Assembly: GCA_001577635.1 (NCBI GenBank)
Contig: LSBP01000011.1
Span: forward strand, 1-64,000
Source of the DNA: Halomonadaceae bacterium T82-2
GTDB taxonomy: Bacteria; Pseudomonadota; Gammaproteobacteria; Pseudomonadales; Halomonadaceae
Length of the DNA stretch: 64,000 bases
Direction: 5' to 3'
The notes beneath the pieces were generated by a model that was not told the origin of the DNA, did no database searches, and saw only the letters and a program-made list of their open reading frames with translations. Each line of letters begins with the position of its first letter. Position 1 is the stretch's first letter. This document shows, piece by piece, positions 29,204 through 38,026 of this stretch. A program made the translations under genes and the position numbers.

Positions 29204-31342
29204 ATGTTCACCATTGACGACCTGGCTGACCGCCTCGGCGGCTATCTCCCGCAGGACGAGATCCGGCAGGTCAAGCGTGCCTTCTACTATGCCGAGCAGG
29301 CCCACGACGGCCAGCGCCGGCGCTCCGGCGAGCCCTACGTCACCCACCCCCTGGCGGTCTCCAACATCCTCGCCAACATGCACATGGACCATCAGAGCCT
29401 GATGGCAGCCATGCTGCACGACGTGATCGAGGATACCGGCGTGACCAAGGAGGCCCTGGCCGCGCAGTTCGGCGAGGCGGTCGCCGAACTGGTCGACGGC
29501 GTCTCCAAGCTGACCCAGATCACCTTCGAGGACAAGGCGGTCGCCCAGGCCGAGAACTTCCAGAAGATGGTCATGGCGATGTCCCAGGACATCCGCGTGA
29601 TCATCGTCAAGCTCGCCGACCGGCTGCACAACATGCGCACCCTGGGCGCGCTGCGTCCCGACAAGAAGCGCCGCATCGCCCGCGAGACGCTGGAGATCTA
29701 CGCCCGCATCGCCGGCCGGCTGGGCATCAACACCATCCGCGTCGAGCTCGAGGACCTGTCCTTCCAGGCGATCTACCCGATGCGCGCCGAGCGCATCAAG
29801 CGCGCCGTCGCCAAGGCCCGCGGCAATCGCCGGACGATGATGCGCCAGGTGCAGAGCAGCCTGCAGCACGGCCTCGACGACGAGGGCCTGCCGGGCACGG
29901 TGATCGGTCGCCAGAAGCACCTGCTGTCGATCTATCGCAAGATGCGCGACCAGCGCAAGTCGTTCGCCGAGATCATGGACGTGTTCGGCTTTCGCATCAT
30001 CACCGAGGACGTCGACACCTGCTATCGCATCCTCGGCGCGGTGCACAACCTCTACAAGCCGGTGCCCGGGCGCTTCAAGGACTACATCGCCATTCCCAAG
30101 GCCAACGGCTACCAGAGCCTGCACACCACGCTGTTCGGCGCCAACGGCATGCCCATCGAGGTGCAGATCCGCACCCGCGAGATGGAGGCGATGGCCAACA
30201 ACGGCATCGCCGCCCACTGGCTCTACAAGGCCGGCCAGACCGAGCGGCCGATCGCCGCCGGCAGCCATGCCCGGGCCCGGGAATGGGTGCGCGGCCTGCT
30301 CGAGATGCAGCGCCACGCCGGCAATTCGCTGGAGTTCATCGAGCACGTCAAGAACGACCTCTTCCCCGACGACATCTACGTGTTCACCCCCAAGGGCGAC
30401 ATCATGGAGATGCCGCAGGGGGCCACGGCGGTGGACTTCGCCTACATGGTCCACACCGACATCGGCAACAGCTGCATCGCCTGCCGCATCGACCGCCACC
30501 TGGCACCGCTGTCCACGCGCCTGGAAAGCGGCCAGACGCTGGAGATCATCACCGCTCCCGGCGCCCGGCCCAATCTCGCCTGGCTGTCGTTCGTGATGAC
30601 CGCCAAGGCCCGTTCGGCGATCCGCCACGCGCTCAAGAACCAGCAGCGCACCGAGTCGATCCAGCTCGGCCGGCGGCTGCTCAACAAGGCGCTGGCCGAT
30701 TTCGAGACCAGCCTCGAGGAACTGCCCGACTCCCGCCTGCCGCGGGTCCTGGAAGCGCTGGACGTGCGCACCGCCGACGACCTGCTGGAATCGATCGGCC
30801 TGGGCAACCGCATGGCCTATGCCGTCGCCCGCCACCTGGTGGAGAGCGGCGAGTCGCCGGCGACCGCGCAGCCCGCCGTGCCGGGCTCGCAGGAGGCGCC
30901 GGTGGTGATCAGCGGCACCGAGGGCATGGTGCTGAACTTCGCGCGCTGCTGTCATCCGCTGCCCGGGGATGCGATCATCGGTCATCTGTCGGTGGGCAAG
31001 GGCATCGTCGTGCACCGCGTCGACTGTCGCAATCTGGAAGACATCAAGCGCGACGATCCGGATAAACTGTTCGCCCTGAAGTGGGCCGACGAGGTCAGCG
31101 GCGACTTCCCGGTCACCCTGCGCATCGAGATGGAAACCCGGCGCGGCCTGGTGGCCGAGCTGGCCAGCGTGGTCACCGATGCCGATGCCAACATCGAGCG
31201 CATCGGCATCGAGGAACGCGACGCCCGGCTGTCGATCATCAACCTGACGCTGGCCGTGCGGGATCGCGTGCATCTGGCCCGCATCATCAAGCGGATCCGC
31301 AACCAGCCGCACGTCGGCCGGATCAACCGAATCCGCAACTGA
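29204..31342 (+). CDS. spoT: Bifunctional (p)ppGpp synthetase/hydrolase SpoT
   Basis: 712 residues. The HD hydrolase domain has H48 (YVTHPLA) and H72-D73 in MLHDVIEDTG, so hydrolysis should be active. The RelA/SpoT synthetase domain shows RGNRRTMMRQ, FGFRIITEDVDTCYRILGAVHN and YIAIPKANGYQSLHTTLFG. A TGS domain (YVFTPKGDIMEMPQGATAVD), a helical/zinc-finger-like part with FARCCHPLPGD, and a C-terminal ACT domain complete it. It sits 110 bp after rpoZ and ends at a strong hairpin terminator. Confidence 0.97.
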   Translation: MFTIDDLADRLGGYLPQDEIRQVKRAFYYAEQAHDGQRRRSGEPYVTHPLAVSNILANMHMDHQSLMAAMLHDVIEDTGVTKEALAAQFGEAVAELVDGVSKLTQITFEDKAVAQAENFQKMVMAMSQDIRVIIVKLADRLHNMRTLGALRPDKKRRIARETLEIYARIAGRLGINTIRVELEDLSFQAIYPMRAERIKRAVAKARGNRRTMMRQVQSSLQHGLDDEGLPGTVIGRQKHLLSIYRKMRDQRKSFAEIMDVFGFRIITEDVDTCYRILGAVHNLYKPVPGRFKDYIAIPKANGYQSLHTTLFGANGMPIEVQIRTREMEAMANNGIAAHWLYKAGQTERPIAAGSHARAREWVRGLLEMQRHAGNSLEFIEHVKNDLFPDDIYVFTPKGDIMEMPQGATAVDFAYMVHTDIGNSCIACRIDRHLAPLSTRLESGQTLEIITAPGARPNLAWLSFVMTAKARSAIRHALKNQQRTESIQLGRRLLNKALADFETSLEELPDSRLPRVLEALDVRTADDLLESIGLGNRMAYAVARHLVESGESPATAQPAVPGSQEAPVVISGTEGMVLNFARCCHPLPGDAIIGHLSVGKGIVVHRVDCRNLEDIKRDDPDKLFALKWADEVSGDFPVTLRIEMETRRGLVAELASVVTDADANIERIGIEERDARLSIINLTLAVRDRVHLARIIKRIRNQPHVGRINRIRN

Positions 31343-31350
31343 ATCCGCAG

Positions 31351-31397
31351 CGCCCGTCGTGCCGCCTCACCGCGGCGCGGCGGGCGTCGTGTTTTTT
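31351..31397 (+). terminator. Intrinsic terminator after spoT
   Basis: Stem arms at 31351-31365 and 31372-31386 pair over 15 bp with two G-U wobbles around a CTCACC loop. Six T residues follow at 31392-31397. It lies 9 bp after the spoT stop and separates it from ridA. Confidence 0.85.
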
Positions 31398-31447
31398 CTA
31401 CCCTGCCGGCCCCGGGCCAGGCGCAACGACAAGCAAGGAGATCCGTC

Positions 31448-31837
31448 ATGAGCAACAAGGCCGTCATCCAGACCAGCAAGGCACCCGCCGCCATCGGCCC
31501 CTACTCCCAGGCCATCAAGGCCGGCAACACCATCTACCTCTCCGGCCAGATCCCGCTGGACCCGGCCACCATGGCGCTCGTCTCCGAGGACGTCGAGGCC
31601 CAGGCGCGCCAGGTCTTCACCAACCTCAAGGCAGTCTGCGAAGAGGCCGCCGGCACCCTGCAGGACGTGGTCAAGCTCAACCTCTACCTGGTCGATCTGG
31701 AGCACTTCGCCGTGGTCAACAAGGTGATGGAGGAGTTCTTCGAGACGCCCTACCCGGCCCGCGCCGCCATCGGCGTCAAGGCGCTGCCCAAGGGCGCGCA
31801 ATTCGAGGCGGAGGGGATCATGGTCATCGGCGATTGA
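31448..31837 (+). CDS. ridA: Reactive intermediate deaminase RidA
   Basis: 129 residues of the YjgF/YER057c/UK114 family. It removes reactive enamines and imines made by PLP enzymes. Signatures are [30 protein letters not shown], and near the C-terminus [19 protein letters not shown], whose Arg binds the carboxylate of the substrate. AAGGAG precedes the ATG. It often follows spoT in gammaproteobacteria; here a terminator lies between them, so it probably has its own promoter. Confidence 0.95.
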   Translation: MSNKAVIQTSKAPAAIGPYSQAIKAGNTIYLSGQIPLDPATMALVSEDVEAQARQVFTNLKAVCEEAAGTLQDVVKLNLYLVDLEHFAVVNKVMEEFFETPYPARAAIGVKALPKGAQFEAEGIMVIGD

Positions 31838-31875
31838 GCCTGACCTCACGCCACGAATCAGCGATCGGATCACCG

Positions 31876-32391
31876 ATGAGAAGACTCTTCTTCGCCCTGT
31901 GGCCCGACGACGCTACTCGCCAAGCCCTCGCCGCCGAGGCAGCGCGCCTGGCCCCGCTCTGTGGCGGTTATCCGCTCCCTGCAAAGAACCTGCATATCAC
32001 GCTGGCCTTTCTGGGCGATGTGGACGAAGCCCGAATCGAAGCCCTCGTGGCCCTCGCACAGCGCTGGCCAGCGCTTCAGGGCGAGTGGACGCTGGATCGA
32101 CTAGGGCATTTCCCCCGACCGCGCATCGTCTGGGTCGGCGGCCAGACGCCGAATGACACACTATTGACGCTCGATACCAGGCTCTGGCAAGCGCTGTCCC
32201 GTCACGGCTTCACTGCGCCTGAGCGCGACTTTATCCCACACGTCAGCCTGGTACGTCAGGCTGACCGCGCGGCACCGCAATCACGGCTACCCACCCCGAT
32301 CCTCTGGCGCTTCGACCATCTCGCCCTGGTGGAATCACAGCTTGCCAATGACGGGCCATGCTATCGAACACTGGCCGACAACACCGGCTGA
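31876..32391 (+). CDS. thpR: RNA 2',3'-cyclic phosphodiesterase (LigT/ThpR-like)
   Basis: 171 residues from the ATG at 31876; the open frame extends upstream through ridA in another frame. It begins MRRLFFALWPDD, as this family does, and has the two catalytic H-x-T/S-x motifs, HITL and HVSL, about 85 residues apart. It opens 2',3'-cyclic phosphates on RNA ends. It starts 38 bp after ridA and converges on the phn operon with only 2 bp between stops. Confidence 0.9.
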   Translation: MRRLFFALWPDDATRQALAAEAARLAPLCGGYPLPAKNLHITLAFLGDVDEARIEALVALAQRWPALQGEWTLDRLGHFPRPRIVWVGGQTPNDTLLTLDTRLWQALSRHGFTAPERDFIPHVSLVRQADRAAPQSRLPTPILWRFDHLALVESQLANDGPCYRTLADNTG

Positions 32392-32393
32392 GG

Positions 32394-33053
32394 TCATGGT
32401 CCCAGACGCGACTCGCGCTCGGCGACCTCAAGGAACGCCCCGGTATCACCCTGAAACAGCACCAGCATGCGGGCCAGCCGCTCGTGGGACCACTCCCACC
32501 AGGCCAGCGCCTCGAGGCGCGCCACGGTCTCGGGGTCTGCAAAGCGTGACCTTAGTGCGCGGGCCGGATTACCGACAACGATGGTATACGCCGCGACATC
32601 CCGGGTGACGACACTGCCGGCACCGACGATGGCGCCGTTGCCGATGATGACGCCGGGCAGCACGATGGCGCCGTGGCCGATCCAGACATCGTGACCGATC
32701 ACGACACGGTCCTCGGCCCGCCAGGCGAAGATCCGGTCGTCGACGCTCTGGTCGCTGTCGGCGAAGCCGAACTTGCCGGGGCGGTAGCTGAAGTGGTGCA
32801 GCGTCGGCCGCCACCAGGGATGATTGCTGGGATTGATGCGCACGCTTGAGGCAATCGACGTGAAGCGGCCAACTTCTGTAAACATCAGATCGCTATCACG
32901 CTCGACATAGCTGTAATCGCCGAGCATGACGTGATTGAAGACGCAGCGATCGCCCACCTCGGTCCAGGCGCCCAGCTGGCTCTCGTGGATCTTCGCCGTG
33001 GGCGCTATGGTGGGGGCATCACTCAGACGACGGGAAGCGGGTTGTGAAGCCAT
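32394..33053 (-). CDS. Hexapeptide-repeat acyltransferase of the phosphonate operon
   Basis: 219 residues from the ATG at 33053, with GAGG seven bases upstream; the longer frame would need a TTG at 33083. It has a left-handed beta-helix: repeated I-G-x-x hexapeptides in VVIGHDVWIGHGAIVLPGV and IIGNGAIVGAGSVVTRDVAA, with YTIVVGNPAR near the end. The aromatic insert NHPWWRPTLHHFSYR is typical of the transferase family found in phn operons, distinct from the GNAT protein PhnO. It is last in the operon and probably acylates an amino-alkylphosphonate; the substrate is inferred. Confidence 0.82.
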   Translation of the reverse strand: MASQPASRRLSDAPTIAPTAKIHESQLGAWTEVGDRCVFNHVMLGDYSYVERDSDLMFTEVGRFTSIASSVRINPSNHPWWRPTLHHFSYRPGKFGFADSDQSVDDRIFAWRAEDRVVIGHDVWIGHGAIVLPGVIIGNGAIVGAGSVVTRDVAAYTIVVGNPARALRSRFADPETVARLEALAWWEWSHERLARMLVLFQGDTGAFLEVAERESRLGP

Positions 33054-33079
33054 ACGTTGTCCTCGGAATGCGCTGTTTT

Positions 33080-33835
33080 TCAAAAAAGTATCTCTCTACC
33101 ATCGGTGGCCAATTCCACGCCCCCCGGCAGGATTCGCGACGTCGCCATGAAGTCGGCATCCAGTTCGTGGCTGATGTGCGTCAGCCAGGCGCGTGAAGGG
33201 CCTAAACGCTCGATGATCTCCAGCGCCATGGCGAGGTTGTTGTGGTTGCGGGGCGCGAGGAGCGAATCTGGATGGGTCGCATCGACCACCATGCCGTGCG
33301 GGCGCCACTCGGCCAGAAAGCGTTCGGTGGCCGCGGGCAGGCCGACCGTGTCGCAGAGCCAAGCGATGCGATGGGCACCATCGTCCAGAGCGTAACCCAG
33401 CGTTGGTTTGCTGTGATTGAGCGGCAGCGGCGTCACCGTGAGACCGCCCAATGTGAGCGCTCGGAACGGCTTGAGGCCGGGCTGGAAAGCGAGGATGCCG
33501 GGATTCTTGTGCAGGTCGGCACAGCCCTGAGGATCTTTCGGGCCATAGACCGGAATCGATTCGCCCCGCCCCCAGCGCAGGTGCAGAAGCCCCTGGACGT
33601 GATCGGCGTGATAATGCGTCAGCACAATCGCCGCCGGACGCTGACGCTCGCAGCGCGCGGCCAGATCCATGCGGCCGGCATCGATCAGGATCAGCTCGCC
33701 ATCGAGCTCGATCTCGCCACAACAGGGCTCGCGGCGGTGGCCGCTCAGCAGCCGGGCGCGCTGACACGCCGGGCAGTCACAACCGAAGCAGGGTACCTGA
33801 CCGCTGTCGCCGGTGCCGGCGAAGCGCAACTTCAT
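33080..33835 (-). CDS. phnP: Phosphoribosyl 1,2-cyclic phosphate phosphodiesterase PhnP
   Basis: 251 residues, metallo-beta-lactamase fold. The metal motif is THYHADHVQGL. The structural zinc cysteines of PhnP are visible in CFGCDCPACQRAR. Other ligands lie in LLPLNHSK-like PLNHSKPTLGY, LCDTVG and LTHISHE. It opens the cyclic ribose phosphate made by PhnJ so that PhnN can complete the path to PRPP. The start overlaps the phnN stop (ATGA), and the acyltransferase follows 26 bp later. Confidence 0.95.
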   Translation of the reverse strand: MKLRFAGTGDSGQVPCFGCDCPACQRARLLSGHRREPCCGEIELDGELILIDAGRMDLAARCERQRPAAIVLTHYHADHVQGLLHLRWGRGESIPVYGPKDPQGCADLHKNPGILAFQPGLKPFRALTLGGLTVTPLPLNHSKPTLGYALDDGAHRIAWLCDTVGLPAATERFLAEWRPHGMVVDATHPDSLLAPRNHNNLAMALEIIERLGPSRAWLTHISHELDADFMATSRILPGGVELATDGREILF

Positions 33836-34383
33836 GACGTCTCATCCGGGCCGTGCGGCGAGTCAAGCCAGGCTTCGAGCGCCTTCACGCCATGCGCCAG
33901 CTCGCCGCCGTTGTCGATTCGCGCAATATCGCCCAGCGCATCCTCACCGCCGCCGCGCGCCAGCCGCGCCTCGATCTCGGCCGGCGTCTCGCGCCCGCGA
34001 GCGATCAGACGCCGGCGCAGCACCTCGACATCCGCCACGACCAGAACCGGCATCAGGGCCGCGCCGAAGCGTCGACGGGCGCGCTCCAGCGCTCGCCGGC
34101 TGCCGTTGAGCACCACCGTGTGCCCCGCCGCCAGCCACGCTTCGATCTCGATCCCGACGCCGTAGTCGAGCCCATGCGCGCTCCAAGATAGGCAGAACAG
34201 CCCCTGCTCCCGCCGCCAGTGAAATGCCTCGCGGGAGAGTTCGATGCAGTTCTCCGCCCCGCCGCTGGCGCGCGTGATGTAGCGATGCGCCACCAGCGCG
34301 TCCGGGCGCCGTCGTGCCAGCTCGCGCAGCAGGCTGTCCTTGCCGACGCCGCTGGCGCCCATGACGTAGATCAGACGCGACAT
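33832..34383 (-). CDS. phnN: Ribose 1,5-bisphosphate phosphokinase PhnN
   Basis: 183 residues (E. coli 185). The P-loop is GASGVGKDSLLREL, and the guanylate-kinase-like RYITRASGGAENCIELS follows, then SWSAHGLDYGVG. It makes PRPP from ribose 1,5-bisphosphate and so recycles the ribose used by C-P lyase. GAGG precedes the ATG. It is 25 bp after phnM and overlaps phnP by 4 bp. Confidence 0.95.
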   Translation of the reverse strand: MSRLIYVMGASGVGKDSLLRELARRRPDALVAHRYITRASGGAENCIELSREAFHWRREQGLFCLSWSAHGLDYGVGIEIEAWLAAGHTVVLNGSRRALERARRRFGAALMPVLVVADVEVLRRRLIARGRETPAEIEARLARGGGEDALGDIARIDNGGELAHGVKALEAWLDSPHGPDETS

Positions 34384-34408
34384 CTCGGACCTCTCGAAAA
34401 ATACGCCA

Positions 34409-35557
34409 TCAATGGACCTGTCTACCCGCAGACCAAACTCTCTGCACCACCGGATGATCGTCGATCAATCGCACCCGCAACAGATCGGCACGGAGCCCCG
34501 GCGCCAGGCGCCCACGATCGGTCAGGCCTACCGCTTCGGCCGGTATGCGTGTCGCGGTGGCGACCGCCCGGGGCAGCGCGTAGCCGTTCTCCATCGCCGC
34601 CACCTTGAACACCGCGTCGAGCAGCGCCGCCGGGTAGTAATCCGATGACAGGATATCCAGCACGCCCAGCTCGACCAGATCGGCAGCGGCGATGTTGCCG
34701 GAGTGGGAGCCGCCGCGGACGACGTTGGGTGCGCCCATCATCACCGCCATGCCGGCACGGTGGGAGGCCTCCGCCGCTTCGCGGGTGGTGGGGAACTCCG
34801 CGACTCGGGTGCCATATTCATGGCTTTCGGCGACGTGCTCGACGGTGGCGTCGTCGTGGCTGGCGATCGCCAGGCCCCGTTCGCGACAGCTGGCCGCGAT
34901 GGCGCGGCGATGCTCGGCGCTGTAGCGCTGGCTGTTGTCGATCTGGGTCGCCATGAAGGCGTTCATCGCCGCGTCATCGAGCTGGTACTTGCCCTGATAG
35001 TAGACGCGATACGCCTCGAGGCTGGCGAACTGGCGCTGGCCGGGGGCGTGATCCATCAGCGAGACCAGGCCCAGCAGCGGTGACGACGACAGCTCGCCGA
35101 AGCGCACCAGCGTGTTCGGGTGACTCACCTCACAGCGCAGGTGCAGACGATGATCGACCCGCGCCAGACCGTCGTGAACGATCTGCGACAGGGCATGGCA
35201 CATCTCGTCCAGTGCCCGGTGGCGCATGCTCTGCTCGTCGACGTCACCGATCGAGACCGCATCGAACACGGTGGTGATGCCGCTGGCCGCCATCTGGGCG
35301 TCGTGGGCCAGCGCCGCCTGACGTCCCGGCCATTCGACCTTGGGTCGCGGCTGGAAATACTTTTCCATGTTGTCGGTGTGCAGCTCGACCAGCCCTGGCA
35401 GCAGCGTGTCGCCTTCGCAATCGACGGCGCCCCCGGTCTGGCTCGCGCCATGGTCGATGGCGGCGATCCGGCCGTCGCGGATCACCAGCGTGCCGTCGAT
35501 CACCTCGTCGTCGAGCACCAGCCTGGCGTTGGTCAGTACCTGTTCCTGCGTGCTCAT
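34409..35557 (-). CDS. phnM: RPnTP hydrolase PhnM
   Basis: 382 residues of the amidohydrolase superfamily (E. coli 378). Metal-binding motif PGLVELHTDNMEKYFQPRP is in place, as are HDDATVEHV and LSSDYYP near the C-terminus. It releases pyrophosphate from alkylphosphonate ribose triphosphate before C-P bond cleavage. The start overlaps the phnL stop by 4 bp, so the two are translationally coupled. Confidence 0.96.
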   Translation of the reverse strand: MSTQEQVLTNARLVLDDEVIDGTLVIRDGRIAAIDHGASQTGGAVDCEGDTLLPGLVELHTDNMEKYFQPRPKVEWPGRQAALAHDAQMAASGITTVFDAVSIGDVDEQSMRHRALDEMCHALSQIVHDGLARVDHRLHLRCEVSHPNTLVRFGELSSSPLLGLVSLMDHAPGQRQFASLEAYRVYYQGKYQLDDAAMNAFMATQIDNSQRYSAEHRRAIAASCRERGLAIASHDDATVEHVAESHEYGTRVAEFPTTREAAEASHRAGMAVMMGAPNVVRGGSHSGNIAAADLVELGVLDILSSDYYPAALLDAVFKVAAMENGYALPRAVATATRIPAEAVGLTDRGRLAPGLRADLLRVRLIDDHPVVQRVWSAGRQVH

Positions 35558-36321
35558 GACAGCGTCTCCTGAGTGTTCTGGGTAACGGAAGCGCGGGCGC
35601 CGAGACTATCGTCCAGCGGCAGCAGGCGATCGGCGACGCGCTCGCGCACGTCCTCGTCGTGGAAAATGCCGAGCATCGCCGCGCCGCGGGCCTTGGCCTC
35701 GCCGATCAGGGTGATCACCACGTCGCGATTGGTGGCGTCCAGCGACGCGGTGGGTTCGTCGAGCAGCAGCAGCGGATGCTCGCCGATGAAGCCGCGGGCG
35801 ATGTTGACGCGCTGCTGCTCGCCGCCGGAGAAGGTGCCGGGCGGCAGCCGCCACAGTCGCTCGGGCAGGTTGAGCCGGGCCAGCAGCGTCTCGGCGCGCT
35901 GGCGGGCCTCGTTTTCGTCGGCACCACGCGCCAGCAGCGGCTCCATCACCACATCGACGGCGGCGACCCGCGGTACCACGCGCAGAAACTGGCTGACGTA
36001 GCCGATCACGTCCCGGCGCAGGCCGTGCCAGGCGTAGGCCGGCAACGTCTCGAGGTCGAGTTCGCCATCCTCGAAATGCAGCCGGATGTGCCCGCGGTCG
36101 ATGCGATAGTCGCCGTGAAGCATCTTCAGCAGCGTGCTCTTGCCGATACCGCTGCGACCGGCAAGCACCAGGCATTCGCCGGCGTCGAGGGTCAGCGAGA
36201 GATCGCGCATCACGTCGATCTCGAGCCCGCCCTGGCCGTGCAGCAGGAACCGTTTGTGCAGCCCATCCACCGTGAGGCGAGGTCGGGCGCGTTTCGGGGA
36301 AGCGCTAGTCTCGGAAAGCAT
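35554..36321 (-). CDS. phnL: C-P lyase accessory ABC protein PhnL
   Basis: 255 residues. It has an ABC ATPase core with Walker A LAGRSGIGKSTLLKM, signature FSGGEQQRVNIARG and Walker B LLLLDEPTASLD. PhnL associates with the core C-P lyase complex together with PhnK and is not a transport ATPase. GGAGGAATTCCGATG places the start at 36321. The N-terminal 15 residues are an extra Lys/Arg/Pro-rich tail. It lies 13 bp after phnK and overlaps phnM. Confidence 0.95.
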   Translation of the reverse strand: MLSETSASPKRARPRLTVDGLHKRFLLHGQGGLEIDVMRDLSLTLDAGECLVLAGRSGIGKSTLLKMLHGDYRIDRGHIRLHFEDGELDLETLPAYAWHGLRRDVIGYVSQFLRVVPRVAAVDVVMEPLLARGADENEARQRAETLLARLNLPERLWRLPPGTFSGGEQQRVNIARGFIGEHPLLLLDEPTASLDATNRDVVITLIGEAKARGAAMLGIFHDEDVRERVADRLLPLDDSLGARASVTQNTQETLS

Positions 36322-36334
36322 CGGAATTCCTCCC

Positions 36335-37195
36335 TCAAGGTGTCAGCACGGATGAAACCAGCAGCTGCGTATACGCGTGCTGCGGATCGTCGAGGATCTG
36401 GTCGGTAAGGCCGGCCTCGACCACCTGGCCGCGGCGCATCACCATCAGGCGGTGAGCGAGCAGGCGCGCCACGGCGAGGTCGTGGGTGACCAGCACCACC
36501 GAAAGGCCCAGTTGGCGTACCAGCGTGCGCAGCATGTCGAGCAGGCGCGCCTGCACCGAGACGTCGAGCCCGCCGGTGGGCTCGTCCATGAACACAAGAC
36601 GCGGCCGGGTGACCAGGGTGCGGGCGATCTGCAGGCGCTGCTGCATGCCGCCCGAGAAGGTGCGCGGGGCGTCGTCGATACGACCGGGGTCGAGCTCGAC
36701 CTGGCGCATCCACTCCTGGCCGGTGGCACGCAACTGACCGTAGTGGCGCTGGCCCTGGGCCATCAGCCGCTCGCCGATATTGGCCCCGGCGGAAACGCCC
36801 ATCCGCAGGCCATCGCGGGGGTTCTGGTGCACCAGCCCCCATTCGAGACGCAGCAGTGCTCGACGCCGTGCCTCGCCGATGGCGTAGAGATCGAGCTCGG
36901 CCTCATCCCTCTCCAACTCTCCCTTATCCAGCACGTCTTCTCCGGCGCCGGCTCGAGCGGCTTCGGACTCGTGAATAGCCCTTCGATAGACCACGCGTCC
37001 CGCATCGGGCGCTTCCATCCCGGCGAGCACGCGCAACAGCGTCGACTTGCCGGAGCCGGATTCGCCGACGATGCCCAGCACCTCGCCGGCATGCAGTTGA
37101 AAATCGATCGCCTCGCAGCCCTTGCCGGGACCGTAGAGGCGGGTGATGTCCTGAACGTCCAGCAGGACCGGGCGCTCCAGTGCCGGCTTCTTCAT
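36335..37195 (-). CDS. phnK: C-P lyase ABC protein PhnK, with an insertion
   Basis: 286 residues against 252 in E. coli. Walker [15 protein letters not shown], signature FSGGMQQRLQIART and Walker B LVFMDEPTGGLDVS are intact. The extra length is mainly at residues about 71-102 (nucleotides 36890-36985), a Glu/Ala-rich stretch between VVY and LYAIGEA, where the E. coli protein has only a few residues. PhnK binds the PhnGHIJ core. The ATG overlaps the phnJ stop. The insertion keeps the frame and lies away from catalytic motifs, so function is likely kept. Confidence 0.94.
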   Translation of the reverse strand: MKKPALERPVLLDVQDITRLYGPGKGCEAIDFQLHAGEVLGIVGESGSGKSTLLRVLAGMEAPDAGRVVYRRAIHESEAARAGAGEDVLDKGELERDEAELDLYAIGEARRRALLRLEWGLVHQNPRDGLRMGVSAGANIGERLMAQGQRHYGQLRATGQEWMRQVELDPGRIDDAPRTFSGGMQQRLQIARTLVTRPRLVFMDEPTGGLDVSVQARLLDMLRTLVRQLGLSVVLVTHDLAVARLLAHRLMVMRRGQVVEAGLTDQILDDPQHAYTQLLVSSVLTP

Positions 37196-38025
37196 GCCAC
37201 CTCTCCCCGTCGCGTCTGGCAGTAGTCGGTATCGGAGCAGACGAACATCCGCCCGCCCTTGTCATCGGTGATCACTTCGTCGAGATAGCTGTGATCGCTG
37301 CCGCACAGCGCACAGGTGTGCTCCCAGCTCTGGACCTCGAACGGATGGTCCTCGAAGTCGAGGCTCTCGACCCGGGTGTAGGGCGGGATCGCGTAAAGCC
37401 GCTTCTCGCGACCGGCGCCGAACAGCATCAGCGCCGGGTTGCCGTCGAGCTTGGGGTTGTCGAACTTGGGGATCGGCGACGGGTCCATCACGTAGCGCCC
37501 GTCCACCTTGACCGGGTAGGCGTAGGTGGTGGCGATATGGCCGTAGCGGGCGATGTCCTCGTAGAGCTTGACGTGCATCACGCCGTACTCCTCCAGCGCG
37601 TGCATCAGCCGCGTCTCCTGCTCGCTGGGCTCGATGAAGCGCAGCGGCTCGGGAATCGGCACCTGGAACACCAGGATCTGGCCGCTTCGCAGCGGCGTCT
37701 CGGGAATCCGGTGGCGGGTCTGGATGACGTCCGCCGCGGTGGTGGCGGTGGTGGTCTCGACGCCGGCCACGCGCTGGAAGAAGTGGCGGATACTGACCGC
37801 ATTGGTGGTGTCGTCGGCACCCTGGTCGATCACCTTGAGAATGTCGTAGGCACCGAGAATGCTCGCGGTGAGCTGCACACCGCCGGTGCCCCAGCCGTAG
37901 GGCATCGGCATCTCGCGTCCGCCGAACGGTACCTGATAGCCGGGAATCGCCACCCCCTTGAGCAGCGCGCGGCGGATCATCCTTTTGGTTTGTTCGTCCA
38001 AATACGCGAAGTTATAACCGTCCAC
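37192..38025 (-). CDS. phnJ: Alpha-D-ribose 1-methylphosphonate 5-phosphate C-P lyase PhnJ
   Basis: 277 residues from a GTG at 38025, two bases past the phnI stop with AGGAGG upstream; this gives the family-like N-terminus DGYNFAYLDEQTKRMIRRAL. The longer ATG at 38094 would lie inside phnI. It is the radical SAM enzyme that breaks the C-P bond. Four Cys at 238, 241, 263 and 269 (CALC and VCSDTDYC) have exactly the spacing of C241/C244/C266/C272 in E. coli. PFGGREMPMPYGWGTGGVQL is the conserved core. Confidence 0.96.
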   Translation of the reverse strand: MDGYNFAYLDEQTKRMIRRALLKGVAIPGYQVPFGGREMPMPYGWGTGGVQLTASILGAYDILKVIDQGADDTTNAVSIRHFFQRVAGVETTTATTAADVIQTRHRIPETPLRSGQILVFQVPIPEPLRFIEPSEQETRLMHALEEYGVMHVKLYEDIARYGHIATTYAYPVKVDGRYVMDPSPIPKFDNPKLDGNPALMLFGAGREKRLYAIPPYTRVESLDFEDHPFEVQSWEHTCALCGSDHSYLDEVITDDKGGRMFVCSDTDYCQTRRGEVA

Positions 38026-38026
38026 G

